A stretch of DNA of 64,000 bases from Paratinospora sagittata (lineage: Eukaryota; Streptophyta; Magnoliopsida; Ranunculales; Menispermaceae), in assembly GCA_035771175.1 (NCBI GenBank), contig CM069593.1:3714461-3778460 (forward strand). The letters run 5' to 3'. Shown here piece by piece: positions 22,411 through 35,998 of this stretch; the stretch's first letter is position 1, and every line of letters starts with the position of its first letter. The notes beneath the pieces were generated by a model. It made no database searches. It was given only the letters and a program-made list of their open reading frames with translations, and was not told the DNA's origin. Both the position numbers and the translations under genes were made by a program.

Positions 22411-25400
22411 GCCTTACTGGAGTGGTGACCACCTTGCCCTCCTGTTTCAGAAATAAACGAGAGTGAAAATGAGATTCTGATTTTTCATTGTTCTATAATT
22501 TTAAGTGATTTCCCTCTGCAACAAGTTCCTTATATTAATCGTACAAGATGATTAACACCTTCTTTCCTAACTCTATTGAAATGTCCTACAAAGCAAAACC
22601 ACATAAAGGCTTAATGTCTGAAAATATAAGGAACCCCACCACTAACATGAGATGCTCATATCCATCTGCATAAACATGTAAAAATCTTACTATAAAGAGC
22701 TGAATCCGACAGTTCCAACCTATTAACCTTCTTCTATGTATGCACCACACAACTAAAGATCTATGATAAAATGTTATCAGCTCATAAATGATGTATTGGC
22801 GCATATATTTATTCATGTATTTATGTATGTATGCAAGTATGTAATTAGGTATGTATTGCCCTCTATCGTTAATAGGTGGATTCATCACATGTTCCGTGCA
22901 GAGATATATTATGCATGTCTCTACATGAATATGTTATATCTTTATGACTCTTATATGTTGTTTATGTTTTGTTTCCCATCCTTCTAAATGTGTTTGGAAT
23001 ATTTCAAGACCCAATAAGATGTGGCTAAATACTAAGAAGATTGATGATGATGATGATGATGAACAAATATTGTATATATCGCATCTAAATGTATGCAGTC
23101 ATGTTACTGTTTCTGTTCTGCATTTTTTTTTATAGTTCTGCATAGAAAAATTTTCAGATCAGTGCAAGTTAACCACAATAAAAGAATAAGGAGAAATCAT
23201 GCACATCACCTCTTTCATCACAATCTTCTCCTGAGTAGTAAAACTTCCATATGAAGGGGATTGGGATTGGGATTGGGATTGTACTGCAGAGAAATCCGAA
23301 ATAGATGAGTATTCATGATTAGCATTAGTAGTTCCCTTCCTCCTTGGCCTTTTCTCTTGTGACCAAGAGAAGCTACTTGCTTCACTCTCTGTTGGACTGG
23401 ATTCCATGTTGTGCCTTTTGAGAGAGCTGTTAAACTGACCCACCACATATTCTCCAAGCAATTCCACCGTTGTTGTCTGAGTTTGGTAGAGCCCTTCAAA
23501 GCCCTTTCCTTCCGAGTGAACCAAGGATGACGGATTAGCAGAAGATTCAGCCTTCTCGATTCCATATACTTTCTTAGGATTAGGAATTGACAAGTTTTTG
23601 AGCTCTACGACCTTAGATCCTGGAGATCGTTGACTGGTTGGTGGTGATTCCTTTGTGAAAGGTTTCTTGCGCTTCAAATGTAGGAATCGTAGAGCTGTAG
23701 ACACTGCAATTATGGTAAGAAATGAAATGCCCGCCACCATGGATATCGAGTGCGCCCTCATGGATTCAGCGCCCAGCACCTCCATTTCAGAACTGAGATT
23801 TTCAAATCTTATGATTTGATTGTCAATCTTGTCGAATGCAAATTCGTTTACAGGAAGTTTCAATGATTCATAGGATTCACGAGTTTCTCCAATCTCTCTA
23901 TCCTTGAGACTGAAAGTTTCATCGATTCCATTAGCATAAGTAACATCCACTGCTTTCTCCAATTCACCTCCAATCATCCCTTCTTTTTCTGTACATTCAT
24001 TTGTGGTACTCTCCGCCGGAACTTGATTAAGCTCCGATGATGCAGCTTCAGGCCCCTCTAACTCAGTTGCCTCATCTCTTACTTGGTAACTATTGGAAGT
24101 TAATGAAGGCCCTTCAAGATTCCAGGAAACAGCTTCAGGATGCTTTGACTGAACAGCATCATCGGTCACCTGATACTTATCTGAAGTTAATTCAACTGCA
24201 AGGGTTTCAACATTCTTTTCTTGGTCGGAATTCACCTCAGTTTCAGTACTTGTCTTCCCGGAGACCATATGCTGTAGCTCTATCTGGGTCTGAGAGACAT
24301 GGGAAGAATTAGACACTTCTGCAGTTATTCCTTCAAGGAGATCCAACATTTCATCTATTTGATGAGATTTATCCCCTGGTTTCTTCTCCCCATTTTCGAC
24401 TCCCTCATTGATAACACTGACATTTGCTTCCATAAAGCTGGGCTCTTTTTCTTGTTTCAGATTTAAGAAAATATCACTCACTATGAAGTCATTCATTGCA
24501 GCTTGAGACACCTGGCCCTGTAGCTTTTGGTACCCTTCTTTAAGATCCCATAAAGCCTGTGAAGGTGTAGCAATTGAGGAGTTCATAGGAGATAGGTTTG
24601 AGATGGCAACGAAGAAAATAACAAAGAGAAAAAGCCATTTCAGCCATCTCAAAAAATCTTTCAAGCACCATTTCCACTCTTCTTCTTCTTCTTCCTCCAC
24701 CTCTGTCGCATCCTCCTCGTTTTCTTCTTCAAATTCATCAGTTTCTGCACTACTGATTGATCTCGGCTCCATTTCATCAGAACTGGGACTAGACCCGCCT
24801 CCAAGGGAAAAAGCAGAAGAATCATTGCCTTCAGCTAATGGCTTTTCTTCTCCGACCTCTTCCACCTTATCTTCGCCACAATACTTGCCCTCATTGTTTT
24901 CTTCATCACTGATAGGGCTTGGACTTGATTCTTCGGAATTAGGGCTAGAATCCTCCTGTTTTGTGGAGCTGTCTCCAAGTGAAGAAGACAAAGAATCATC
25001 AACTTGGGACAACCCCCCTTCTTCAACCAGCTTCTGTGATTCAAGGGAAGAAGCAATTGGATTGACACCCAACTCATCTCCCTTTTTCCTCGGTTCATTC
25101 TCTCTGCGATGAAGAATCTCCACACGCCTGTTCGGGTTGTATCTGAGGAACTTAGGCCTTGGGGACAGGTAATTCGTAAACGGGTCATAAGGTTGAGCCA
25201 ACGGGTCAGGAAGATCAGCCTCCGGTTCAGAAACCCTTGATGATAATGGTGTCGTTTGTGATGAACGAACACTGAGACCATCAAATCCCAGATCCTCAGG
25301 AGCATCATTTGTGTCATGAATGGGTGTTACATGGACCTGGGTATCTAAGGAAATCATTCCTGAAGAAGCTTCATTCCTCTCAGCCAAGATCTTCTTTCTT

Positions 25401-25750
25401 GGCACAACAGCTTTGGAAGCTGCAGAAACTGTTGGCGACATGAAGTGCTTTGTCCCTACCGGTTTCTTCGGTTTCTGCAATTTCGAACTCGGGTGATTCT
25501 GAAATTCTTGTTCGTTCTCGTTCGTCTCTCTAGATCGTTTAGGGGAACAGAATCTCTGCTGCAAATCTTCAAAAAAGAACGATTGGAGATAAAGGGGTGT
25601 TGTTGACATTAAAATGAACCAAAGAAACCACAAGAAAATCTGAGAAATTTCAGTCAGAGAGAGAGAAAAGAGAGAGTTCTTACCTAAAGATGAACAAGAT
25701 CTGGAAATTCCAGACGCTTTTGTTGGTGAAGGTGACGAGAGATTCTTCAT
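22370..25750 (-). CDS. Uncharacterised plant protein with two predicted transmembrane segments
   Basis: Three exons (25684-25750, 23210-25566, 22370-22441) join in frame to 831 aa. Intron 1 (117 bp) is in phase and lacks a stop, so it reads as open frame, but GTAAGA and a T-rich acceptor before ATTTGCAG mark it as an intron. The N-terminal third is Ser/Pro/Glu-rich and holds PDPLAQPYDPFTNYLSPRP and KFLRYNPNRR, which look conserved. An acidic run ending EEEEEEE precedes a hydrophobic segment (WLKWLFLFVIFFVAI, about residue 335). A second (GISFLTIIAVSTAL) lies near residue 630. The last exon ends TPVRRSSRLANRAVTSP, a basic tail. I associate this architecture with an Arabidopsis 'transmembrane protein' family of unknown function, but that link is weak. 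No catalytic motif is visible. A GGGATT repeat encodes alternating Gln-Ser near the C-terminus. Confidence 0.85.
23256..23281. repeat. GGGATT hexamer repeat inside the TM-protein CDS
   Basis: About four copies of GGGATT on the plus strand encode alternating Gln and Ser (QSQSQSQS) on the minus strand. The unit preserves frame on expansion. Confidence 0.85.
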
Positions 25751-26677
25751 GGAATTGCAACTTACTTTTCTCTTTAGAGCAGAAGTTTTTGATTTGATTC
25801 AACTGTTCTCTTTGGTTCTTCTTGGTTTGGGTTTTTGTTTGGAACAATAAAAGATTCGGAAGAGAGACGACCGTTAGAATGTGTTGCTACTTTTTTCAAA
25901 TTCAAATCTTCGCTTTTCTAAACGTTATAATATTTCGACCTTCTAACGGCACAAAAACAACGGTCGAGTGTTTGATGGACACGTAGTAAGGTGTATAATC
26001 GTCGATAATGATACTATATCCCGGATTTGCTTAACGAAATTGTCTTAGAAGCTGCGAAACTGGGGCTTTCATCCGATGGCTATCGTGTGATGTTTATGTT
26101 TTTACGCTTTTGTTTCCATAAGCTATAAATTGCAGCAAAATCGGTAACTTAATGTATGCTATTAGCATATTATTTTATCCAATAAACTGAATTAATAATA
26201 AATTATGAAGTTATGAAATCTCCTTTTTTTTTATTCAACTAACAACTCACTTTATAATAGTTGAACATATTCACAAAGTGTCCTAACTAAGATGGTTTAG
26301 ACATATATAACGTGAGCATTTAAATGCACTTGTTTAAAAGAGTGATTAATTAACATTAGATGTCAATAATAAATATAGATGTTAGACTTAAAATAACATA
26401 ATTAAAAAAAATTTAACTTTTTTAATTTAAATGTTGACTCGGCTCTTAATAGAATAGAGCGGAGAAAATGAATTCATATAACTGACCTCATGTAGTTAAA
26501 AAAAGACTTAGCTAAGTTGAATTGTAAAACTAACAAGTCACTTGATAGACTAGCCTTAAATCTCATCCCAATCAACATATTTTGAACAACTTTTAGAAGA
26601 AGAAAATTACACATAAATGAAAGTTCAAACATAATAATAAAGATAAAAATATATATAGAACATTCTCAAGACCTAAG
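25751..26677. other. Intergenic region between the TM-protein gene and VPS22
   Basis: It holds the leader and promoter of the TM-protein gene and the VPS22 3' untranslated region. An RTE 3'-end remnant lies at about 26430-26530 on the plus strand. Nothing else is recognisable. Confidence 0.6.
26430..26530 (+). mobile_element. RTE-type LINE 3'-end remnant
   Basis: The plus strand reads as a decayed NVD.AL.R.E...IH..D block ending in CTCATGTAGTT, the shared terminus of the RTE copies elsewhere in this window. It is short and 5'-truncated. Confidence 0.65.
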
Positions 26678-29600
26678 CTAAGCTGCAACAGAAGCAGAAA
26701 AAGATACACAAGGAAACCAGTAACGCCGTCGACCATCTTTATGTCCATCATCGATCATAGCAAGACCTTCCTGCATGGTGTCCAACAGAAGCATTAAAGA
26801 GAAAATCCCAACCAAAGCAGTAAACTTAGATAAATACATGTGGAGAACTTACTTCCAAAAGAGTTTCCAGGGCATCCACTGCATGGCCGGATGACCAGGA
26901 AAGCCGCCTCTCAATCTCATCCACAGTCACATAACCATTTGCCTAATTCAGTCAATGTAACAACAGTTGATTCAAATTTCTTCCTCAAACCATATAATGT
27001 TTTTATGCTACTGTTCATGCACAACCATTTAATTACAATTTTATACAAATCCCATGCCAAAAAATATCTTGTGTGGGTGTGCATGTATATGTTTTCGAGA
27101 GAACCTGAGTAATCTCTCGAGAAGTACATGAACCTCCCTATACACCGAAAACTCTATGAAGAGTAAACCCCCCTCTCCTCTTCTTCTACTGAGGATGCTT
27201 GCTTTTTTAGGCGAGTTATTGGTCATTGCACCAACCCCAATTTAGTTGAAAAATATCATAAACACACACACAGTCAGACACAATCAATTTGAGAGAGAGA
27301 GAGGAGACTGAAAAGTCTAAGCCAAAAAAGAGAAGAAACAGCTGTGACTGTTCTGATAATTCAATGCTATGAAATCCAGCTAAGAAGCATTCTTTTCAAT
27401 CTGACTTAGCTAACTCTTCATAGTAAGCAACAATTTGTATGAAGTTCTCTACGTTCTACCTGTTCCAAAGTTGTTCATTTTGGGCCAACAAATCCTGAGG
27501 TCACATTTTTTTTGGAATTCTTAGAGTTTATCATAAGCTGAGAGTTGAATATTAAGAGTGCTCCCTAGTTACCCATGAACTGGCTACGAATATCATCCCA
27601 TAGGATTAACTCTTAATATTAAGATTGCTCAAAGGAAAAGAAAATATAATCCTTACCATTATAGCTTACAAGTACCTTATGTACTAAATTACAGATAACT
27701 GGACAGTAGGAGGCATTTGTTCAACTAGTTTGATTTTTTGTATTAGAATTGGTTAAAATGAACAGAGACCATAAGTATAATTCTTTTTGTCAGCACCACC
27801 TCTACTTTTATGATCTATTACTCCCATAATGTCATCTCAAACACCATTTAGAATAACAACATTGCAACCATGAAGACGGGTACTATTGGCATTTGGCAAA
27901 AAGTGGTAATTCCTTATTCATAAGTCACAAGGGTATTTCGATAAGATACTTTATGATTAACACAAGAAAGCAATCATAATGAATATTTTAGTTAAGATTA
28001 TTGTGTAAAATACAGTTTGTCTAGCGACAATTTACCAGATTAGAAACTGGGGAGAAATGTACCTGGGCGATTTCCAAAATCTGATTATGGTCTTTGTTCA
28101 ACTCAGTAGGAACCGATCGAACAAGTTTTTTCTTTCCAACAGAAATCACTTCAAAGCCACTACCCAATACCTGCAGTGTTGAAGCAATTAGTTAAAATGT
28201 TCCCTACAATCTAGCTATGAGCAGTAAAGAAGATAAGAAATAAGTGACAAGCAACATACAAGGTCATTAGTTGAAATCCTACATCCACCATTCCACCTAG
28301 CAATAAAAAAAAAAAAACGAAAGAATCTTTTGTAAACTATAGACTGAAAACACAATGAAGTGTGCATTCAGGGGATGGCAGCTTCACAACTAAGAAGTCT
28401 CCTAATGTAAGTTGTAATAATTCATTCCATATGCATTATTAGCCAATAGTCATATCATTATCATCTAACCTTTTCCTACCAAGTAACCAATTGCATGAAG
28501 TTCTTTTTTTTTAGATCAGGAGGTATCGAGCCTTTGCCCCCTAGTCCCCTAAGGCACAGCCACAAACACCCTAGGACGCCATTGGCTAATATTAAAATCA
28601 ACCTAATGAATGGAGAGGCTCAAACCTACGATCACCTCCTGGACATCGTGTTTGACAATTGGCCTTCCAACCGCTAGGCCAACCTTATGTTGGTTAATCA
28701 TATAACAAGTATAATATTGGATCAGAACCCATTTTAGTCCACTGAGTGGTAGATCTATTAACACCCTTCCAGATCAATTGCTAGCTGTCCCCTTAAGAAA
28801 CTTCAGCAGAGCAAAATAACACAAAAGTAGGCTCCTACAATACCTTCAGCTTGCTTATAGCACGCAAGCAATCATCTTCAGAGACAGATTCACGAGCTGC
28901 TTTTCTCCTTTGACAAAGTAGACTACATAGCTCCTGCAAATTTATCAAGCCGCCATTGTGGGGTCTTGTTGCCAAGCAAATATCAACAATTTGCACCCCT
29001 GCCTAGCCAAGTAATTACTTATAAGATCTCACTACATACAATTCTACCAAATTGGAAGTAAATTTATCTATTTCTTGAAGAAACAGAATTGTACATTACA
29101 GCTTGAGAATACATATGCATTTCATTAAATAGTTCAAGCAAACATTTACATGATAGTCCATATCGTACACATTGGTAGTCAGATAAATTTGAGATATGTA
29201 TCAAGGATGAGGAGAGAAAGGAGAGAAATACTAACCGAGTTCATAATAGAAGTCACCGATTCCTAATAGCTCAGCCCAGAAACCCTTGTTTGAGGCTAAT
29301 GGGTCCACTCCAACTTTTGCACACATTTCATGGAATTGTGACCTGAATGTTGGGTTTTTCCAAATGTCATTCTACACCAACCAAATAGAGGTTCATTATC
29401 ATTTAAGAATAAAATTTATTAGAATACAAAAACCTTGCTCCTATATTAAAATGAATTCCAACTCTTCAAATGCCAAAATATTATATTGATTATCAAACAT
29501 TCCATACATCCTACCACTACTAATAAGAAAATAGGTTGGGATAAACACTCATCTTAAACAATTAACATAGTTGAAAAGAATTCAAATGAAAGTCAATATT

Positions 29601-30498
29601 ACCCTCTATATCATCCTGCTAGATTAGCATGGAGATACAATAGCTTTGTTGTGTCCAAAAAGTTTGATATGCAATACGTAAAAGAATCTTACTAACGCAA
29701 TCACCATATAGTTGTGGCCCAAGCCTATTATTTGTTTTCAAGGTACTTGCCCCAAGGATTTTCATGATTTTCTCCATACTTTACCAATAGTGGTTCTACA
29801 TCTAGCCCATTAGAAGTTTCAAAATGTTGAGTTTTGACCAATTTTTGACACTCGACAAAGTTTTTTTTTTTTTTTCCAACTACATAGGGTTGACACTATG
29901 AATCCACTTCCTTCACTCCATAGATCAAGGGGCTAAATCAACAGCTATATTGCAAGTATTTATATACTTCTTCATTTGTATTATTATTATTATTATTATT
30001 TATTGTCAAAGCCTGCTTAATTAAGCCTATCCATGTTATTTCAGGTCTTCTTTGACCGATTTCTCATGAGTAACATAAAATTTAAAGCATTTTGAAGGGA
30101 TTTTCGAAATTTGATTTTCATTTTGATCTCTTCCAGTTCTGAAATTATGCTGAAGTCAACACAAAATCAAATTATTTTGTTGTATTGTAAGGAAACACAA
30201 TAAGATGCAAGAGATGTGTCATATAATAAGATAAAGGAGGATAAAAGAGACCTTGTGTTTACGAGCAAAATCTTCCAACTGGGATCGAAATGTAACAAGT
30301 TGTTCCTTCATTAGATCAGTTCTGATCTTGGCAACATTTTCTCCAACCAGTCGATACTGATCCTGCATAAGAGACTCTAAAATCAGAATCCAAGAAAAAT
30401 AAGGACAAAAATGTAAGGAAAGATAAAGATGAAGGCAGCGAACAAACCCTAGCAGCCGCAGCCGTCTGCAAACCACCAATCCCTGGTCTTCTTCTCAT
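26678..30498 (-). CDS. VPS22: ESCRT-II subunit VPS22 (SNF8/EAP30)
   Basis: Component of the endosomal ESCRT-II complex (VPS22, VPS36, two VPS25), which acts in sorting ubiquitinated membrane cargo into multivesicular bodies. Seven exons join in frame to 247 aa: 30448-30498, 30252-30362, 29236-29371, 28844-28998, 28063-28170, 26853-26942, 26678-26770. It starts [11 protein letters not shown], the conserved start of the family, and contains an N-terminal helical hairpin (about 18-60) and two winged-helix domains (about 65-160 and 165-240). Landmarks are [19 protein letters not shown] at about 90-108 and [14 protein letters not shown] at about 190-203. Length matches the plant family (about 250 aa). 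Intron 28171-28843 holds a SINE and the first coding-side intron sequences hold an RTE fragment; neither breaks the exons. A leader intron is likely upstream. Confidence 0.96.
28497..28690 (-). mobile_element. tRNA-derived SINE in a VPS22 intron
   Basis: On the minus strand GTTGGCCTAGCGGTTGG resembles a polymerase III box A, and GTAGGTTTGAGCCTC about 45 bp further resembles box B. The element ends in an A-rich tail (T run on the plus strand at 28501-28511). Target duplications are not clear. Confidence 0.7.
29868..30070 (-). mobile_element. RTE-type LINE 3'-end remnant in a VPS22 intron
   Basis: It contains CCAACTACATAGGGTTGACA, followed by the CCACTTCCTTCACTCCATAGATCAA block shared by the other RTE ends, and an internal ATT trinucleotide run. 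On the minus strand this matches the terminal IHV.DP region. It is too decayed to translate continuously. Confidence 0.65.
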
Positions 30499-32649
30499 CT
30501 TTTCAACTCAAATCACACACCACCTTATCCAATTACAGGTCTTCTGTGTACAGCACCCTGCATTCAACTTTAAAAGCAAGTTCAAATCTCAACTACTAAG
30601 TGAAGCAAACAAGCATGCCAACTGTCACTCAAGTAACAGAAATTCTTGAAATATCATCTTTCCTGGATGAATTGAGAAAAGAAAATGTATTGAATGTGTT
30701 AATTCATGGATTAAGTCAATATTAGGGTGAATCCAATAAAAGCATCGGCAAGTTAAAAAAAAAGAAAAAAGAAAAGGTGGAAACAAAGATCTGATGTAGA
30801 TTTGCTTGCAAGGCAAATTTCTTTCCAGCTCAAATGCTCAATTTCACTTGGATTTATGTAATTTAGTTTATTCACCGTGCTCTTATTGAATCTAACAATT
30901 CAAATGTTTCTTATTTCAAAGTTTAAGTAAATCAAATCTCTCTTTACAATATTTTCTGCTGAACTCTTAGGTAAACCAGAGGTTCACACTGGTTTCATGA
31001 ACATCAGATTTCAACACAGTTCTCCTCAACATCAACACAATATCAGCCAACGAACATAGTCACTGATTTCCCCTCGCAGAGAGCCAATGAAAGACCGCCA
31101 AAATATACAATCATGGAACTTTGAATTAGTTCAAACAAAATCTTGATCTGATTTCCAATAAATCATTAACCAATTGATAGGAACATTTACTAATCCATTA
31201 TGCGTTTGAATATCAATCAAACCCCCTTTTTTTTCAGTCGACGCCAAAAATAAACAAATAAAAGTGAATTTTTCTACGTTTATTGGTTCTATTTGTATGC
31301 GAACACACCATTGCCCTAAGGAATAGTGGCAAACCACTCTAATGAGACCTGGTGAAGAAGAAGTAAGACTTACAGGTAGTTCAATTAGCCGGAGAAGACA
31401 ACGACGACGCCGGAAAATTAACAAGATGTCCCTACGCCACGATGATCCGGCGTGATGATTCGCAGCGGCACCGTCAAGCATGAGAGAGCTAATCGGAAAA
31501 CCTGGCGATTGCGCGGAGACTTTGCGCAGTCTCGGCAATTTTTCAGGAAAAATTACTTATACAAGTTTTGTAAAAAGAAAATAAATAAAATAAAGAAATT
31601 TAAATTTTGTATTATTATTTTTTAATTAACGGACCAATTAATACTGGTTAAAAATGATTTTTTTTTTTTTTAGATTTCTAAGGAATTAATTTAAATTTAA
31701 AAGTTTATTATTTAAAAAATATATATTTTTAAGGGATTAACTTAAATTAAGTTTTAAATTAGAAAGTTTTTTTTTTGTGTAAAATGTTAGATTGGAACAT
31801 TTTTTTGATAGCCACATTAATTTGTGTGTGTGCGCGCGCCGAAAAAGCATTTTTTTTCTACCATAGTTTTTCTTCAAAAGCACTTTTAAAAAAATATTAT
31901 ATCATAAGTACTTGAATTTAAGATATATTTTAGTTCAAAAAATAAATATTTAGTTTTGTTGACTGAGATTTCATTTCAGAATAGGATAATGAACACTAAG
32001 AACTTGGAATGACAATTAATGCTACTTATCAGCTTGATAATATGTTTGAAGGGAGAATTATTTTGTATTACATTTCTTACATCATAGTAATCAGATGGTT
32101 TTTAAACCATTTCATTTCAGTTGTAATATAAGAATTAACATTATTTTATTATTTTTTAAATAGCATATGCTTTTCAGATTGTTATAACCTAAGCATACAC
32201 ATTAAAATTATATATATTTTGAAAAATTTATAAGTTAAAAATAAGCAAATATAAAGAGACAATATTAACATTTCGACCAAACAAAATAATAAAAAGGGTT
32301 TTACCATCTTTGTTTCGAATATTTACATTACAATAACCTGTTATCAACCATAGATAAATTGCTTAACAGAAGCTGATATTAAACACAAAGGATATCAGAG
32401 ATTCAGAATATCCACTGGCTCCTCTTTAAACTTGAGAACTCCACATTTTAAATTAGCCACAGAACCTAACAATTATCACCAGGTAAGAAAACAAAATTAC
32501 TGGCTACTGACATGGATGAAAACTACAAAAACATAGAAGCTCAGAACTTACATGTAGTAATATACAATGTGCGGAACTTTAATCTCTGTTTCAATCTGAA
32601 AAAGTTCCATTAAATAAAGAGAAACTATTCTTCCTCCGTATCACTGTTA
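30499..32649. other. Intergenic region between VPS22 and bZIP17, including the VPS22 leader
   Basis: The VPS22 5' leader probably has a non-coding first exon (about 31375-31540) with donor CCT|GTAAGT near 31370 and an acceptor close to 30560, so most of 30560-31370 would be a leader intron. From 31540 to 32600 the DNA is AT-rich, with a short TG/CG alternating tract at about 31803-31819. The bZIP17 3' untranslated region occupies the right end. No other gene is supported. Confidence 0.55.
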
Positions 32650-35600
32650 TCAGTTAGTCACAAGATGAGGGGCACTGGAAGCTTTGAAGGGCAGCACGCA
32701 GGAATAAGTCACATACTTGACACTATCCAAGAGCACGACGACAAAAATCCTAGAGAGGGATTTTGGTGTGATCATCCCTTCGCTCTCGCTGTCACCAACT
32801 TCTCTAGGATCGAACAGCACAGAGACAATCATTGGCGACACGGATCTATTCCCATTAGAGCTGTCATTTTGGGAAGTTCTGGTACCGTGTTGTTTAGTTG
32901 CGTTGAGTTCCAGTTCGACCAAAGGAATTGGTAGGCGATCAAGAATCCTTCTGTTCTTCCTCTTGCTTAGTTCAGTAGAATTTTTAGGGTCTTTGTTAGA
33001 TATGTTAGCTGCTGAGGTTACAGGGACAATTGCGCCTGAATTGGCAGAAGAAGGTGATATTTCAAACTGGAACACCTCAGTGCACATGCCAGAACTAAGT
33101 ATTGGTCCTGCAGAGTTCAAATGACACATTTAGGAAAGGCCAAAAAACACGCACACACACACAACCAGGGGAACAACCATATGCAACTTTTTAAAAGAGC
33201 CAACTTAGTAGAAGCCCAAGAGAAGTAAAAGTAGAAGATTCAGCACGAGTCATCTAAATAAAAGAGCCAATTCGTATGATCACCCATCAGGCGGGTGGTG
33301 AAACCACTTTATGTTCCGTGGTCTGGTAATTGTATTCTTTTTTCTTCTCATAAAGCATAAACATTTATAACTGCCTCAATACACCAACAATGACTTTCTA
33401 ATAGTTCAATTTGACTAGCAAAGATAAGTAGCCAAAAAAGGGGGTAAATAATAGCAACAACATTTATGATAAATGATATACCCCAAAATAGATCACCCAT
33501 GTATCAGATACTAAACGAAGACCTTTAATTCAATGGCGTAATGTATCATGAAATAAAGAACTATTATGTTCCTACAAGGTAATGTCAAACACCTAATTGT
33601 TCATTATCAGAAATAAATTAAATAATAAGACTCTAAGACATGCACAAACTTATCACAAATAATATTCACATCCTCTTACTTAAACACTCAGACACCCCAA
33701 AAACAAAAATATAAATATAATGTAACCACATTGGCGTACAATTCATTATCCGCGAACAAAGTTAATTCTTTTTCTATTTAACACTCAATAAATAATCATA
33801 TGCACATCTCCAACTGAGTCCCCCAATTCAGGAAATAGCTCAGGCTTAAGTGATCTCTCAATTACACGCCCTTTATAGCCAAGTCATTTGATTGTGATAG
33901 ACGTATCTCAAACTAAAGTTCCAGGCAAGAAGAACTTGACATGGAAAGCAATAGTAGAACAGACACATCCATAATAACCAATAGTGTTTTTTGAAAAAAT
34001 CAAGGGAAGATATAAAATTGTTACCTTCAAGACCTTCACGGAACCACTTCTGTAGTGATCCCTCATTGGAACTTGTCTTTGAATTGGCCTTATAAGTATC
34101 TCCAGAGCTGGAACCAAGCGCTTTCTGCCGCTCATTTGCGCTCCCATACATGTGACGCCTTCCATCATTAGAAATAGCCAGTGCTGGATGTAAATTGCCA
34201 GGAATCGCTAAACCAGTCTCTTTCCGTGAAAATTCCTTACCTTTCTCACTAGCCATAACAGCCTGAATTATCAAGTTCCCGTCAATCTTCACAAGCTTGT
34301 CATTTCTCGGTACATATAGTGAGGCAGCCAGAGGCTCACTAGAATTCCCCATGGGCACAAACCCATCTGTACAAGCCTGTGGTGCAACTTCTTCATTTCG
34401 CCTAAATTTCAATTCTGTCTCTTCACAGTGCTTCCCATTCGTACAACGTCCCCGCGGTAATCCAGAATTTCTGGTATGATGCCCCATTCTCCCAATTGGA
34501 TGTGAACTATTAACTGTTAAAACCCGCCCTTGGGGGCCGTTATTGATACCACCATTGCTAAAACTCGATCCAAATCCACTCGGGACAACAGCCCTTCTTC
34601 CCCCATATCTATCTTTTACTAAGGGCACTAAACCTCCAAAAAGAAACAAGAAAAACAAAAGACCCAGAAAACTAACACTAGCTACCTTCTTAGTTCTACC
34701 CTCCTTCTTCTTATTCTCAGATTTATTCGCAGGTTTCTGTGGTTTTAACTTAGGAATTGGAACCAAAGGAACTTGCGATCCTTGCGGTTTCATCGGATAA
34801 CCAAAAGGAATCCAAGGATAAGGCATGGACGCCATCTGAGGCGGCGGATAAACTCCCGGAGGAGGAGCACAAACAGCACCACTACTCAATTGCTGCCGTA
34901 AATTCGTATTTTCCGCCATAAAGTAATTAACTTTACCATTCAAATCCGCAATCACAGAGTGCATTGATCTCACCTTATCTTCAAGCTCTTCAACATAATG
35001 TTTCTTCCTTTGTCTGGAAAGCTGAGCACTTTCCCTGTTCCTCATCAACCTCGTTTTCCTCTTATCCTCTTCGTCCGGCGTCGAACTCGGATTTTCCAAT
35101 TGAATTCCCCGGCGAAACTTGCTGCTTCTACCGCTATCTCTCAAGCTTTCATCTTCAGTTTCCTTCTTTCTCTTCAACAAGCAAGAATCTCTCCCTCCTT
35201 CCTCCTCCAACTTCACTTTCTGCTCATCAACGTCAACCACAACAGAATCCAATCGGACGTCGCCGGACTTCGGCGAATATCCAGTCACCGATACCGGTCC
35301 AGATTGAGAATTCACGCCGGAATCCGGCGACGACGCGTTCAAAAATCCATCAACAACCGATCTACAACCGGCAGAGTCCTGCGACGAAACTGGCCCCGGA
35401 ACGTCCCGATCGCAACTCCCGGATTCCGGCGTCGGATAGTTCAAAAACCCGGCAACGTCGCCAGAGCTCCCGTCACCGGCATTCTGAAACGCCGCGGACA
35501 CCGTTGATGATGACACGTCCGAGCCTTCGAGAGAAAGAGGCTCGTTTTCGAGCGGAAACGAGAGATTATCTAAGGAGAAATCGAAGTCCTCATCAAACCC

Positions 35601-35756
35601 TAATTCCTCCATTAAACCTTCGGGGATCATGAGATCGTCGCACAAGTAATCGACATCGAGTGGGGGGAATTGCAGGGAATCGAATTCCCCGGAGAGATTT
35701 CCCGTCAATAGACCGGTTCCCGCGACCGGATCGCCGGGAACGGATTGGGTATCCAT
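32650..35756 (-). CDS. bZIP17: Membrane-anchored ER-stress/salt-stress transcription factor, bZIP17 type
   Basis: Plant counterpart of ATF6. It sits in the ER membrane and on stress moves to the Golgi, where site-1 and site-2 proteases free the DNA-binding part. Exons 34025-35756 and 32650-33107 join in frame to 729 aa, like Arabidopsis bZIP17 (about 720). An acidic N-terminus ([20 protein letters not shown], 40-59) precedes the basic region [13 protein letters not shown] (240-252) and a leucine zipper (about 256-290). One hydrophobic segment, [20 protein letters not shown] (361-380), is the membrane anchor. The lumenal part holds an RRIL site at 630-633, the RxxL form cut by site-1 protease. 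The intron splits the lumenal domain. The leader carries AAACCCTAA, a telo-box, a few bases before the ATG. A G-box and an inverted CCAAT lie about 260 bp upstream. Confidence 0.96.
33108..34024 (-). other. bZIP17 intron
   Basis: This 917-bp phase-1 intron has a GTAACA donor and a CTGCAG acceptor. It is AT-rich except for two adjacent small inverted repeats at about 33281-33324 (CACCC...GGGTG and CCAC...GTGG). No transposon is recognisable. Confidence 0.75.
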
Positions 35757-35998
35757 TGAAAATTATTAGGGTTTCTACGAACGATCAAATGAATCTGAGA
35801 AGGTTTTGACGGAAGAAGATTTATAAAGAAGACCGTTTCGCACGTACGAGTAACCGCGTGCGCGTCGCGAAGGTTCGTTATATGACTTCTAAGTTACGGA
35901 AAATGGACCGGGATTGATGATAGAGTGCATCACTAATGTATCGTGCTCGATGCGAAGTGTTTGAAGATTGGAGGACACGTTTACCAGAGATAGCCTTT

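Noticed and set aside
34964..35632. 222-aa and overlapping plus-strand frames opposite bZIP17 exon 1
   Set aside because: They are shadows of the GC-rich bZIP17 coding strand; their composition is basic and low-complexity and no domain is seen.
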